NCBI GenBank assembly: GCA_022793675.1
Contig: JAAWDH010000007.1
Location: forward strand, 1 to 64,000
DNA from: Oscillospiraceae bacterium
GTDB lineage: Bacteria > Bacillota > Clostridia > Oscillospirales > Ruminococcaceae
Length of the DNA stretch: 64,000 nucleotides
Reading direction: 5' to 3'
Shown here: positions 55,328-64,000 of the stretch, one piece after another
Layout of the letters: each line of letters starts with the position of its first letter
Numbering within the stretch: the stretch's first letter is position 1
The notes under the pieces: generated by a model
What the model saw: only the letters and a program-made list of their open reading frames with translations
What the model was told of the DNA's origin: nothing
The model's database searches: none
Position numbers and translations under genes: made by a program

Positions 55328-56415
55328 CGTGGCCGTCTCCCCTTTCTTGAAAAAATAGCTGCTGCCAGCAGCAGCATCGCCAGCACCGGCAACCAGAAAA
55401 CGCTTTCAGCGACCCCTTTGAGCAAACTACCGGGGATGTCCCCGCCCAGCGACAGCGCCATCAGCAAAATCGCTGCTGCTGCCAGGCAGGGCAGCAGAAA
55501 ACGCCGGCGCTTGGGCTGCCGCCCAAGGCTGCCCAACAATTCTGCCGCCGCCCAGAGCAAAAATAAGCTGCGGACAAAAATCACCAGCACCCACAGTGCC
55601 AAAAACCAGGCGTCCATACGCTGGAAAATAGAAAGCTGCATCAGCGCTTCCAGCTCAAAAAACGGATAGGCCTTCTGCCCCTGCAGCTCTCCCAGCACGC
55701 TGCCGCATAAAAAGGAAGCCAGCACGCCAAACACTGCCGAAAGCCCAAACGCCCAAAGCACCGCGCCGCTTTTCCTGCCGCCGGAGCGCGGCCCGGCTGC
55801 CAGCAGGACCATCCCTTCCGGCAGCCAGAGCGCCCGTCTGAAAGCATCGGACAAAATGCTGCCAAAATCACTGGCAGGCGCCAGGTGGAAAAGCCGTATC
55901 TCTTCCCGCACCCCGGCGGCAGTAAGCAAAAATAAGACACCAAACAGCACCAGCACCGGCAGCGCCGCCCGCGCCGCCGCCTCCAACCCCATATGCGCCC
56001 CATAAGCCGCCAACAATAGGATCGCTGCGCCAAAGAAAAAAGCCGACGACCCAGGATAGAGGGTGGACGAAATGAAAACGCCGGCGCCAGCAGCAAGGCT
56101 TGCCGCTGAAACCAACAGATAAATCCCGCCGGTCAGCCGGGCGACGCCGATAACCGCACCCCGCTGTCCCGCCGGATCCCAACCCATGCGGAAGGCTAGG
56201 CAAAGGGGCAGGCAGAAAAGCATCCGGAAAAGCTCGGCAAAAAACACCGTCCAGACACCTGTTTCGCCGCTCCCCGATAGGGAGAGCAGCAGCGGCGGCA
56301 GGCGGCAGACGCATAGCAGCACCGCCAGCTGGCCGCCGCCAATCATCGGCACCGCTGCGGCAGCGCGGGGACGCTGGGAAGTTTGGGAAGAAGCTGCTGA
56401 AGACATAGATGACAT
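55324..56415 (-). CDS. Spore germination permease-type subunit (GerAB/ArcD-like)
   Basis: A 363-residue protein with about ten hydrophobic segments, from ATG 56415 after AAAGGAG; the frame upstream overlaps gerAA and is not used. The APC-superfamily layout (PMIGGGQLAVLLCVCRLPPL, GVFISSTLYPGSSAFFFGAA, LFRMLFCLPLCLAFRMGWDP) is that of GerAB, the germinant-binding subunit of the spore receptor. Two conserved Gly-rich loops and a Pro/Leu-rich end are seen. The start overlaps the gerAA stop (TAATG). Confidence 0.88.
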   Translation of the reverse strand: MSSMSSAASSQTSQRPRAAAAVPMIGGGQLAVLLCVCRLPPLLLSLSGSGETGVWTVFFAELFRMLFCLPLCLAFRMGWDPAGQRGAVIGVARLTGGIYLLVSAASLAAGAGVFISSTLYPGSSAFFFGAAILLLAAYGAHMGLEAAARAALPVLVLFGVLFLLTAAGVREEIRLFHLAPASDFGSILSDAFRRALWLPEGMVLLAAGPRSGGRKSGAVLWAFGLSAVFGVLASFLCGSVLGELQGQKAYPFFELEALMQLSIFQRMDAWFLALWVLVIFVRSLFLLWAAAELLGSLGRQPKRRRFLLPCLAAAAILLMALSLGGDIPGSLLKGVAESVFWLPVLAMLLLAAAIFSRKGRRPR

Positions 56416-57905
56416 TACGGTTTCTCCTTTCGCGGGCGGCGCAGGGCCTTGTCTGCGCCTTGGAGCGACTGTACTTTTTCTTGGCGTTTCTGCATCACTG
56501 TCCAGCCCGCCCGTACCAGCACATCCCGCATTGCGGAAAAAGTAAAGGGCGAGAGCGGGGCGGTAAAGGGCACGCCTAAGTTGTTGACCCGGCAGGCGTT
56601 GACCAAAATTGCGCCGCACCCAATGGCAATGCCAAAAATCCCAGTAAGGCCGCCAATCAAGATAAAGGTAAAACGCAGCACAGCCATCGGCTCATACAAA
56701 GAAGGGACAACAAAGGAACTGATAGCGGTCAGGGCCACGACCATCACCATCGGCGAGCCAATCAGCCCGGCGGTCACCGCTGCGTCGCCGATAACCAACG
56801 CCCCGACAATGCCGACGGCATGGCCCACCGGGCGCGGCAGCCGAAGCCCTGCTTCGCGCATAATCTCATAGATAAAATGGATCAGCAGCGCCTCCAACAT
56901 CAGCGGGAAAGGGGTCGTCTCCTCGGCGGCGGCAATGTTGAAAAGCAGCAGATGGGGCAGACTTTCAGGATGGAAGGTAGCCAGCGCCACATAAGTCCCC
57001 GGCAGCAGGATGGTCAGCAAAAAAGAAACGTATTTCAAAAACCGGATAAAAGTAGCAAAATAGGGCCGGTGGGCATAATCGTCAAAGCTTTGGAAATTCT
57101 CAATAAAAAGGCTAGGAGTAATCAGCGCGTACGGGGTGCCGTCCAGCATGATAGCTACCCTTCCCTCGGCAATTTTAGCGCAGAGGGTATCGGGGCGTTC
57201 GGTGACCCCGACCTCGCTGAACGGAGAAAGGGTGTCCCCTTCCAGGAAAGGGCGCAGATAGCCGGTATCCAGCACCAGCGGCAGCTTGACCCGGGAAAGC
57301 CGCCGCCTAATCTCGGCCAGCAGCTCGGGCGAGACGGTGTCGGTCATATAGACAAGGCAGCCCTCGGTGCGGCTTTTCTCCCCCACCTGGAAAGACTCGA
57401 ATTTTAGGCAATCGGATTTCATCCGCCGCCGCACCATCGTCATATTGATTTTTAACGGCTCGGTAAAGCCTTCCCGGGAACCGCGCTCGTTGACTTCGCT
57501 GTCCGGTTCGGACACCGAACGAAAGGAAAATCCCTGCGCCCCCAGCGCAATGCCCTCTTTCAGCCCGTCAATCAGGATAACGACAAAGCCGGACATCGCA
57601 AAACGGAAAGCCTCATCAAAAGTCTTGACTGTTTTCTGGTCGGCAGCCATCACGGTCTGGTTGAGGATAAAAGCCCCGATTTCCTCTGGGGAGGCATTCC
57701 CACCGAAATCTGCCGCCAACAGCGGCCTTGCAACCATCTGGGCCAGCAGGCCAAGGTTCACCATCCCCTCCATCATGACCAGGCAGAGCTGCACCCCGCC
57801 CACCTCGACATTTTTATGGACAAAATCCGCTGTGCCGGAAAGCAGGCCTTCCATCACGGACAAATCGCGGCTAAGGCTGCCGGTCAGAGGCTCCTTCTGC
57901 GCCAT
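56415..57905 (-). CDS. Spore germination protein GerAA family
   Basis: A 496-residue protein of the GerA family: a soluble N-terminal half (SLSRDLSVMEGLLSGTADFV, GTPYALITPSLFIENFQSFD with the DYAHRPYFATFIRFLKYVSF transition), then membrane segments (LTILLPGTYVALATFHPESL, PFPLMLEALLIHFIYEIMRE, GLRLPRPVGHAVGIVGALVI and FILIGGLTGIFGIAIGCGAI). It is subunit A of the nutrient germinant receptor in the spore inner membrane. gerAA-AB-AC here have the usual order and overlap. It shows that the organism forms endospores. Confidence 0.95.
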   Translation of the reverse strand: MAQKEPLTGSLSRDLSVMEGLLSGTADFVHKNVEVGGVQLCLVMMEGMVNLGLLAQMVARPLLAADFGGNASPEEIGAFILNQTVMAADQKTVKTFDEAFRFAMSGFVVILIDGLKEGIALGAQGFSFRSVSEPDSEVNERGSREGFTEPLKINMTMVRRRMKSDCLKFESFQVGEKSRTEGCLVYMTDTVSPELLAEIRRRLSRVKLPLVLDTGYLRPFLEGDTLSPFSEVGVTERPDTLCAKIAEGRVAIMLDGTPYALITPSLFIENFQSFDDYAHRPYFATFIRFLKYVSFLLTILLPGTYVALATFHPESLPHLLLFNIAAAEETTPFPLMLEALLIHFIYEIMREAGLRLPRPVGHAVGIVGALVIGDAAVTAGLIGSPMVMVVALTAISSFVVPSLYEPMAVLRFTFILIGGLTGIFGIAIGCGAILVNACRVNNLGVPFTAPLSPFTFSAMRDVLVRAGWTVMQKRQEKVQSLQGADKALRRPRKEKP

Positions 57906-58041
57906 GACAGTCCCCTCCTCATTTCAGAATTGACGCATAAACAGGGCCGGCGCTGCAGATACTGGAGAAAGAAACGCCGGCGCGTATCCAAAGTATGGCA
58001 CGCCCCGGCCGAAAATATGCAGAGGAAGGCGGCGGTTTTGG

Positions 58042-58722
58042 ATGATTGTTTTTTTCCGGGCAATCCTTTTGTATCTGCTGATTATCTTTTCGATGCGGCT
58101 GATGGGCAAGCGGCAGCTTGGAGAATTGCAGCCGTCGGAACTGGTGACGACAATCCTGATTTCCAACATCGCCTCGCTGCCTATTGAGGACACGGCAATC
58201 CCGATGGCGGCGGGGGCGGTGCCGATCATTGTGCTGGCAGGGTTCGAGATGATCCTTTCCAGCGTTACGCTGAAAAATAAGAGCCTGCGGTCACTGCTGT
58301 CGGGGCGGCCGGTAGTGCTCATCAAAGATGGGAAACTTGACCAGCAAGCGATGAAGAAGATGCGCTTTTCAGTGGACGATTTGATGGAGTCGCTGCGGGG
58401 CAACGGCGTGTTTGACCTGAAGGACGTCTGGTACGCAGTTGTGGAAACTACCGGCAAGGTCAATATTATGCAGCGTTTCCCAGCCAAGACGGTCACAGCG
58501 GAAATGGCAAGCTTAAAAGGCAGCGACACAGCGCCGCCGGTGGTCGTCATTTCCGATGGGCAGCTGTTGGAAAAATCAATGGCTGTTTACAGCCTTACGC
58601 CGGAATGGGTGGCGGCTACGCTGCGGCGGGAGGGCTTCGCCCAGCGGGAAGTTTTCCTGATGACAGCCGATGAAAACCGGCAGTATTATATTGTGCCGAA
58701 GGAAAAGGGGGACAGCGAATGA
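58042..58722 (+). CDS. DUF421 membrane protein (YetF/YdfS-like)
   Basis: A 226-residue protein with three N-terminal membrane helices (FFRAILLYLLIIFSMRLMGK, SELVTTILISNIASLPIEDT, MAAGAVPIIVLAGFEMILSS), then the DUF421 soluble domain (LLSGRPVVLIKDGKLDQQAM, DLMESLRGNGVFDLKDVWYA, LTPEWVAATLRREGFAQREV). Related proteins sit in spore membranes in Bacillus and affect spore heat resistance. GAGGAAGG lies 12 bases before ATG 58042. It is divergent from gerAA, which supports a spore-related role by inference. Confidence 0.9.
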   Translation: MIVFFRAILLYLLIIFSMRLMGKRQLGELQPSELVTTILISNIASLPIEDTAIPMAAGAVPIIVLAGFEMILSSVTLKNKSLRSLLSGRPVVLIKDGKLDQQAMKKMRFSVDDLMESLRGNGVFDLKDVWYAVVETTGKVNIMQRFPAKTVTAEMASLKGSDTAPPVVVISDGQLLEKSMAVYSLTPEWVAATLRREGFAQREVFLMTADENRQYYIVPKEKGDSE

Positions 58723-59093
58723 AGCGGGTGACGCTGATTACGGCGATCCTAGCGGTCATTGTCGCACTGGAGAGCTGGGGCATGGCCTGGCTGAAAGGCT
58801 ACAGCGAGGAACTTTACGGGGCGCTGAACACCCTGAGCGCTGAGGCGGAAAATTCGCCGGACAACGCCTTGCGGCAGCTGGAGACCCTGGAAGCGCGCTG
58901 GAAGGAAAAACGGCGGGTATTGGGGCTTTATGTCCACGAAGCGGCGATGAACGAATTCGAGATGGATCTGGCCGAAGCAAGGGTCCGGCTGGAAAGGGAC
59001 GATGAGGAAGCAGCCATCCTCTTGCGGGTGGCCGCCGAAGCCGCAGCGGCTATCTGGGAACGGGAACGCCCGACACTGCCGAATATTCTATAG
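58719..59093 (+). CDS. DUF4363 protein
   Basis: A 124-residue protein with a single N-terminal hydrophobic helix (TLITAILAVIVALESWGMAW) and a helical extracytoplasmic part (ELYGALNTLSAEAENSPDNA, ARVRLERDDEEAAILLRVAA). The pattern is that of DUF4363, which regularly follows DUF421 genes in spore formers. ATGA overlap of four bases with the DUF421 gene makes them an operon. Function unknown; a spore-membrane complex with the DUF421 protein is inferred. Confidence 0.86.
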   Translation: MKRVTLITAILAVIVALESWGMAWLKGYSEELYGALNTLSAEAENSPDNALRQLETLEARWKEKRRVLGLYVHEAAMNEFEMDLAEARVRLERDDEEAAILLRVAAEAAAAIWERERPTLPNIL

Positions 59094-59096
59094 CAA

Positions 59097-59122
59097 AAAG
59101 CCCGCCAAATCCGGCGGGCTTT
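59097..59122. terminator. Bidirectional terminator between DUF4363 and dnaJ
   Basis: AAAGCCCGCC, short loop, GGCGGGCTTT: a 10-bp perfect stem; A and T runs at both ends suit use by both converging transcripts. Confidence 0.88.
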
Positions 59123-59155
59123 GACATATTCAAAATATAATGCTGAAAGCGACTG

Positions 59156-60304
59156 CTATTTATTTTCAAACATATCCTTCAGCTTTTCAGCGAAAGATTT
59201 GCGCTTGGTACTCTGCTTTTCGCTGAGGGAATCCTCAAAAGCTTTGAGCTTCTCCTTCTGCTCACGGGTCAGGTTCTTGGGTACGTCGACGGTGACGCTG
59301 ACGTACTGGTCGCCGCGGCCGCGGCTGTTTAAGCGCTGCACGCCCTTGCCGCGGAGACGGAAGGTAGTGCCGGGCTGGGTGCCTTCAGGGAGGGTATACT
59401 CAACATTGCCGTCGATGGTCGGCACAGTCAGCTTGTCGCCAAGCACAGCCTGGCAGTAGCTGACCGGCATTTCGCAATAAATGTCATAACCCTGCCGCCG
59501 GAAAATCGGGTCGGGCCGCACCGCGACCGTGACCAACAGGTCGCCCGCTGGGCCCCCGTTTGCACCGGAATTGCCCTGGCCGCGCAAAGAAAGGGTCTGC
59601 CCGTCGTCGATGCCGGCGGGGATCTGTACTTCCACAGTCTTGGTAGAGCTAATACTGCCGCGGCCGTTGCAGGCGGGGCAGCTTTTTTCAATGACCCGGC
59701 CCGCGCCGCCGCAGGCTTCACAGACGCTTTGGGTGGCAATCATCCCAAAAGGAGTGCGCCGCTGTACCCGCACCTGACCGGTACCGCCGCAGTTTTTACA
59801 GGTCTTCATCGCCGTGCCATGTTCCGCGCCGGTGCCGCCGCAATCCTTACAGCTGTCCGAACGGGTAACACTGATTTTCTTGGCGGTGCCTTTACAGGCT
59901 TCAAAGAAGCTCAGCGCAACCTGTACCCGGATGTCGCTGCCCCGGCGAGGGGCATTGGGGTTCTGGCTGCGCCGGGAGCCGCCGAAGCCGCCGCCGAACA
60001 GGTCGCCGAAAATGTCGCCTATATCCCCCATATCAAAGCCGCCAAAGCCCGCCCCGCCTGCGCCGCCGTAGCTGGGATCCACCCCGGCATGGCCGAACTG
60101 GTCGTACCGCTCCCGCTTCTGGGGATCGGACAGCACCTCATAGGCCTCGTTGACCTCTTTGAATTTTTCCTCTGCCGTGGGGTCGTCGGGGTTCAAGTCC
60201 GGATGGTACTTTTTTGTCATCTGACGGTAGGCCTTTTTCAGGTCATCTTCGCCGCAGCCCTTTTCCACACCCAGGACTTCATAATAATCACGTTTTTCAG
60301 CCAA
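59156..60304 (-). CDS. dnaJ: Chaperone DnaJ
   Basis: A 382-residue J-protein. TTG 60304 is chosen since GGAGGGAAAG precedes it; a frame-open TTG 15 bases up overlaps that site. J domain with the HPD motif (TKKYHPDLNPDD), Gly/Phe-rich stretch (SYGGAGGAGFGGFDMG, residues about 75-100), four CxxCxGxG zinc repeats (CKDCGGTG, CKNCGGTG, CEACGGAG, CPACNGRG) and a C-terminal substrate domain. It stimulates DnaK ATPase and delivers unfolded proteins. Last gene of the hrcA heat-shock operon. Confidence 0.97.
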   Translation of the reverse strand: MAEKRDYYEVLGVEKGCGEDDLKKAYRQMTKKYHPDLNPDDPTAEEKFKEVNEAYEVLSDPQKRERYDQFGHAGVDPSYGGAGGAGFGGFDMGDIGDIFGDLFGGGFGGSRRSQNPNAPRRGSDIRVQVALSFFEACKGTAKKISVTRSDSCKDCGGTGAEHGTAMKTCKNCGGTGQVRVQRRTPFGMIATQSVCEACGGAGRVIEKSCPACNGRGSISSTKTVEVQIPAGIDDGQTLSLRGQGNSGANGGPAGDLLVTVAVRPDPIFRRQGYDIYCEMPVSYCQAVLGDKLTVPTIDGNVEYTLPEGTQPGTTFRLRGKGVQRLNSRGRGDQYVSVTVDVPKNLTREQKEKLKAFEDSLSEKQSTKRKSFAEKLKDMFENK

Positions 60305-60408
60305 TGGCTTTCCCTCCAAACAAGGCCGGCTCCCAAAAAGCCGTTTGTGTCAACAACAGCATGAGGACAGGCAGGCCAGAGGGCCTGCCCGCCCCGTTTC
60401 AGACCATT

Positions 60409-62265
60409 TTACTGGTCGTTATCCACTTCTGTGAAATCGGCGTCCACGACGTTGGGGTCGCCGTTAGGGGCTGCGCTGCCCATATCCGGGCCGGCATCCG
60501 CCGGGCCTGCGCCGGCCGCCTGGGCTTGGGCCTGCGCCTGGTAAAGCTTTTCAGACAGGGCATAGAAAGCAGTTTTCAGCTCTTCCTGCTTCTGTTTGAT
60601 CAGCTCGATGTCGCTGCCCTTCAGGGCTTCCTTCAGCGCGTCGATTTTAGCCTGTACATCTGCTTTTTCGCCGGCGTCGACCTTGTCGCCCATCTCGCCC
60701 AAACTCTTTTCGGTCTGGAAAACCATCTGGTCGGCGTTGTTGCGCAGCTCGACATTTTCCCTGGCCTTTTTGTCTTCGGCAGCAAAAGTTTCGGCTTCAC
60801 GGACAGCCTTTTCGATATCCTCCTTGCTCATGCTGGTAGAGGAAGTGATGGTGATCTGCTGCTCCTTGCCGGTGCCGAGATCTTTGGCGGATACATGGAC
60901 AATGCCGTTGGCGTCAATATCGAAGGTGACTTCGATCTGGGGCACGCCGCGGGGAGCGGCCGGGATGCCTTCCAACCGGAACATTCCCATCGACTTGTTG
61001 TCTTTGGCAAATTCGCGCTCGCCCTGCAGCACATGGATTTCGACAGTGGTCTGGCCGTCGGCGGCGGTGGAGAAAATCTGGGATTCCTTGACAGGAATAC
61101 GGGTGTTGCGTTCAATAATCCTTGTAAAGACGCCGCCCAGGGTCTCCAAGCCCAGCGACAGTGGGGTAACGTCGACCAGCACCATGCCTTTGACCTCGCC
61201 GCCGAGGACACCGCCCTGGATCGCTGCGCCGACAGCGACGCATTCGTCGGGGTTCAGGTTCTTAGAGGGTTCTTTGCCGGTGGCTTTGGAAATAGCTTCC
61301 TGCACAGCAATAATGCGAGTAGACCCGCCCACCAGCAGCACCTTGTTCAGGTCGCTGGCGGAAAGTTTCGCGTCGGAAAGGGCCTGACGCACCGGACCCA
61401 TCGTCGCTTCTACCAGATCGCTGGTCAAAGCATCAAACTTGGCGCGGGAAAGGGTCATATCAAGGTTTTTCGGCGTGCCGGTCGCATCGACACAGATAAA
61501 GGGCAGCGTAATCTGGGCCGTGGTGACGCCAGAAAGCTCAATCTTGGCCTTTTCGGCAGCTTCCTTCAGGCGCTGCATCGCCATTTTGTCGCCCCGCAGG
61601 TCGACGCCTTCGGCAGCCTTGAACTCATCCGCCAGCCAATCGATAATCCGCTGGTCAAAATCGTCGCCGCCCAGGTGGTTGTTGCCGGCAGTCGCCTTAA
61701 CTTCCTGGACGCCGTCGCCCATTTCGATAATGGAAACGTCAAAAGTACCGCCGCCCAAGTCATAAACCATGACCAGCTGGTCGCCCTCTTTGTCCATGCC
61801 GTAAGCCAATGCAGCAGCCGTCGGTTCGTTGATAATGCGCTTGACATCCAAACCGGCAATCCGTCCGGCGTCTTTGGTAGCCTGACGCTGGGCATCGGTG
61901 AAGTAGGCGGGAACGGTGATGACCGCCTCGGTGACCGGCTCGCCCAGATAAGCTTCCGCGTCGGTCTTCAGCTTTTGCAGGATCATTGCCGAAACCTCCT
62001 GCGGGGTATAGGGTTTGCCGTCGACGCTGACACGGTAATCGGAACCCATTTTACGCTTGATGGAGATAATGGTCCGGTCGGGGTTCATGATTGCCTGACG
62101 CTTGGCCACAGCACCCACCATCCGCTCGCCGTCCTTGGAGAAGGAGACAACGGAAGGGGTCGTGCGGGAGCCTTCATGGTTTGCGATGACCACGGGCTCG
62201 CCATTTTCCATGACAGAGACGCAGGAGTTGGTTGTACCCAAGTCAATACCAATGATTTTTCCCAT
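60409..62265 (-). CDS. dnaK: Chaperone DnaK (Hsp70)
   Basis: A 618-residue Hsp70 from ATG 62265, preceded by GGAGG; an in-frame start at 62286 lies further upstream without a site. [20 protein letters not shown] opens the ATPase domain; [13 protein letters not shown] and [14 protein letters not shown] are Hsp70 signatures 2 and 3; the substrate-binding domain includes [11 protein letters not shown]. It binds unfolded proteins with ATP cycling by DnaJ and GrpE. A GC-rich hairpin lies between dnaK and dnaJ. Confidence 0.98.
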   Translation of the reverse strand: MGKIIGIDLGTTNSCVSVMENGEPVVIANHEGSRTTPSVVSFSKDGERMVGAVAKRQAIMNPDRTIISIKRKMGSDYRVSVDGKPYTPQEVSAMILQKLKTDAEAYLGEPVTEAVITVPAYFTDAQRQATKDAGRIAGLDVKRIINEPTAAALAYGMDKEGDQLVMVYDLGGGTFDVSIIEMGDGVQEVKATAGNNHLGGDDFDQRIIDWLADEFKAAEGVDLRGDKMAMQRLKEAAEKAKIELSGVTTAQITLPFICVDATGTPKNLDMTLSRAKFDALTSDLVEATMGPVRQALSDAKLSASDLNKVLLVGGSTRIIAVQEAISKATGKEPSKNLNPDECVAVGAAIQGGVLGGEVKGMVLVDVTPLSLGLETLGGVFTRIIERNTRIPVKESQIFSTAADGQTTVEIHVLQGEREFAKDNKSMGMFRLEGIPAAPRGVPQIEVTFDIDANGIVHVSAKDLGTGKEQQITITSSTSMSKEDIEKAVREAETFAAEDKKARENVELRNNADQMVFQTEKSLGEMGDKVDAGEKADVQAKIDALKEALKGSDIELIKQKQEELKTAFYALSEKLYQAQAQAQAAGAGPADAGPDMGSAAPNGDPNVVDADFTEVDNDQ

Positions 62266-62341
62266 AATAAATTCCTCCAATTTCATTGCCGCCGGGCGCG
62301 GCGTTCATTTTGTACCCTTATTTGCTTTTGCAGTTAATATA

Positions 62342-62905
62342 TCAGTCGGCGTTGGCCACCGCCACCATAGCATGGCGCACCACCTTGCCGCCCATCCGGT
62401 AACCCTTCTGCATCACGGCGGCAACAGTATTCGGCCCCAGTTCGGGGTTTTCCACCCGTCCCACCGCATAATGCAGCTCAGGGTCGAAGGCCCTCCCCTC
62501 CGCTGGGATTTCTTCCACGCCCATCTTGGCGAAAGAGGCAGACAGGCTGCTGAAAATCAGCTGTACGCCTTTGAAGAATCCTTCATCGGAGCAGCCGATG
62601 GCCAGGGCGCGCTCAAAGTTATCCAGCACCGGCAGCAGCTCTGCCACGCATTGGATGCGGACATTCAGCCCAATCTCATCCTTCTCCCGCAAAGTCCGGT
62701 TGCGGTAATTGTCAAATTCAGCAATTTTGCGCAGCAGCTGGTCTTCCAGCTCTGCCACCCGCCCGCTCAGGTCAGGCGGGGTTTCTGCCCCCTGAGCGTC
62801 GGAAGCGGACTCTTCCTCCTTTGACGCTTCGGCGGCTTCCGCATCGGGGATATTGGTTTCAGTCATTTCTTCCTCTGCCAGGATCTCTTTCTCTTCATTC
62901 TCCAC
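62342..62905 (-). CDS. grpE: Nucleotide exchange factor GrpE
   Basis: A 187-residue protein. GTG 62905 is used since AAAGGA lies upstream; the frame extends to 62965 without a site. An acidic N-terminal tail (MTETNIPDAEAAEASKEEES) leads into the long dimer helix (VAELEDQLLRKIAEFDNYRN, RTLREKDEIG) and a beta domain with AFDPELHYAVGRVENPELGP and the end GYRMGGKVVRHAMVAVANAD. It releases ADP from DnaK. Located between hrcA and dnaK as in other Gram-positive heat-shock operons. Confidence 0.96.
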   Translation of the reverse strand: MENEEKEILAEEEMTETNIPDAEAAEASKEEESASDAQGAETPPDLSGRVAELEDQLLRKIAEFDNYRNRTLREKDEIGLNVRIQCVAELLPVLDNFERALAIGCSDEGFFKGVQLIFSSLSASFAKMGVEEIPAEGRAFDPELHYAVGRVENPELGPNTVAAVMQKGYRMGGKVVRHAMVAVANAD

Positions 62906-62955
62906 GCAGCTCGCTTCCTTTCTGCCGGGCATCCGGCGGGGATTCTCTGGGCTAT

Positions 62956-64000
62956 TTATGGCCATCCGGCATCCTGCCCTCTTAAATCTGACGGAGCTAG
63001 GCCAGTGGGGCCTCTCCCCACGCGGGAAGGCTTGCTCCTGTCCTCGTCAAGCCCTTCGGTCATCAGCCGGGTCACCGTATCGGACAGGTATTCTACAAAG
63101 GGGATGATACGGCCGTAATCCATCCGCAGCGGCCCTAGGACCCCAAAGGCCCCAACCGCCCGGCTGCCTTGCCGGCAGGTCGATACAATCAAGCTGGAAC
63201 CTTCTGCGGCAAGGCTTCCGCCCTCCCGGCCAAAGATGATTGACAGCCCCTCTTCCTGCCTGCTTAGCAGCGCCCCCAGCTCTTCCTGACGGCCTACCAA
63301 CTCGGCGTACTGCCGGCTTGGCAGCACCCCTCGGCGCAGAAGGCTCGTTTCGTTTTTAATCTCCACCCGCTGACGGCGAAGCCCGCAAGTGATGTCGTAG
63401 ACGCCGTAGAGCAGCGGCGCCAACGCGACGGTGTAGCTCCCCAGCGCCAACCCCAACTCGACCATCCGCTCATCGGTCAGTTCTTCAATCCGCAGGCCTA
63501 CCAGATTTTCACGGATAAACCGCAGGAAAAAGCCGATCTGCTCCCGGTCAAGGTCAAAGTCCAGCCGGCAGACCCTATTTTCCACTGTGCCGCCGGAAGT
63601 AATCACCAGTACGGCGTAAAGCCGCCGGCCAGCGGGGAAAGCATCCACCCGGGTGATAATCGTCCGGCCCATCTCCCCCATCGCACTGACTACCGCGCAG
63701 TCGGTAAGCTCAGCCAGCAGATCGGTCGCATTGGAGAGCAGCGTCCGGGGGTTTAGGTCCCCTTTAACGATCTGGCTTTCAATAGCCTCACGGTCAAGGT
63801 CGGACAACGGCTCCCGCAGCATCAGGTGGGAGATATAGAAGCGGCATCCAAGGCCGGTGGGAATCCGCCCTGCAGAGGTGTGGGGCTGGACCAGGTAGCC
63901 CAGTTTTTCCAGCATGGCCATATCGTTGCGCACCGTAGCGGAGGAGATAGCCTGGCCAAACTGGTCAGCAACAGCCTTCGAGCCTACCGGCTCGCCGTTT
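62956..64000 (-). CDS. hrcA: Heat-inducible transcription repressor HrcA (5' end outside the window)
   Basis: An open frame of 347 codons enters from the right edge and stops at 62956. Visible: GEPVGSKAVADQFGQAISSA, TVRNDMAMLEKLGYLVQPHT, SAGRIPT, the winged-helix region of HrcA, then the GAF-like ligand domain (TDCAVVSAMGEMGRTIITRV) and end (YGRIIPFVEYLSDTVTRLMT). It represses the hrcA-grpE-dnaK-dnaJ operon at CIRCE sites; CIRCE and the start codon lie beyond 64000. It ends with a 25-residue basic/Gly tail that is unusual. Confidence 0.95.
   Translation of the reverse strand, partial: NGEPVGSKAVADQFGQAISSATVRNDMAMLEKLGYLVQPHTSAGRIPTGLGCRFYISHLMLREPLSDLDREAIESQIVKGDLNPRTLLSNATDLLAELTDCAVVSAMGEMGRTIITRVDAFPAGRRLYAVLVITSGGTVENRVCRLDFDLDREQIGFFLRFIRENLVGLRIEELTDERMVELGLALGSYTVALAPLLYGVYDITCGLRRQRVEIKNETSLLRRGVLPSRQYAELVGRQEELGALLSRQEEGLSIIFGREGGSLAAEGSSLIVSTCRQGSRAVGAFGVLGPLRMDYGRIIPFVEYLSDTVTRLMTEGLDEDRSKPSRVGRGPTGLAPSDLRGQDAGWP

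Noticed and set aside
60214..62337. A 707-codon open frame on the plus strand opposite dnaJ/dnaK
   Set aside because: Antisense shadow of the highly biased dnaK gene in GC-rich DNA; no ribosome-binding site or domain, while dnaK is certain.

Overview
The window comes from a strictly anaerobic, endospore-forming Gram-positive bacterium of fairly high GC, most like a gut Clostridia (Oscillospiraceae/Ruminococcaceae type). Support: strong AGGAGG ribosome-binding sites and TTGACA-N17-TATAAT promoters, a group-B-like [FeFe]-hydrogenase, rubrerythrin, a FabK/FabH/FabZ fatty-acid operon, a gerA-type germination operon, GH29 and GH3 glycosidases, and the hrcA-grpE-dnaK-dnaJ order. This placement is inference; no rRNA is present.

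Layout. 1-2.66 kb: the lysis end of a prophage (tail protein, carbohydrate-binding accessory protein, holin, amidase with a broken LysM tail) and an AT-rich NYN-domain gene, abutting the 3' side of a tRNA-Gly gene that is the likely attachment site. 2.9-9.6 kb: a divergent hypothetical/XRE pair sharing a symmetric promoter-operator, hydrogenase, Nudix hydrolase, NAGPA-like protein, a sigma factor fused to an unknown domain, a DUF3006 mini-gene and a metallophosphoesterase. 10.6-17.7 kb: a sugar ABC import operon headed by a 2H-phosphoesterase (DUF1868) gene, with a divergent LacI regulator that carries its own solute-binding domain. 17.9-21.7 kb: a soluble hybrid histidine kinase and an HD-GYP-like protein. 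22.2-30.3 kb: ECF sigma/beta-propeller pair, rubrerythrin, a cell-wall CAP protein, and an unusual protein joining an Sm-like domain to three cold-shock-like repeats. 30.7-42.4 kb: GH29 fucosidase, then fabD facing away from fabH-fabK-fabG-fabF-accB-fabZ-accC-accD-[AT-rich orphan ORF]-accA-acp. 42.5-52.3 kb: GH3 lipoprotein, DUF4253, AraC, lipid kinase, a MerR-controlled acyltransferase/DUF3737 operon, deoD, and a MarR/flavin-reductase operon. 52.3-59.1 kb: a second ECF sigma/anti-sigma pair, gerAA-AB-AC, and DUF421-DUF4363. 59.2-64 kb: dnaJ, dnaK, grpE and partial hrcA.

Unexplained structure: at least seven copies of a roughly 90-105 bp intergenic repeat (core GCTTTCTGAAGAAAGC, end CGCCTACTGCGTCG) are scattered through the window. 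Several begin just after a stop codon in the same orientation, and two form a head-to-head pair. Other points of note are the Sm/cold-shock-like protein, the ORF interrupting accD-accA, a MarR gene whose best start codon is AUC, and tandem promoters each followed by a GAACGTTC operator upstream of the sugar-import operon.
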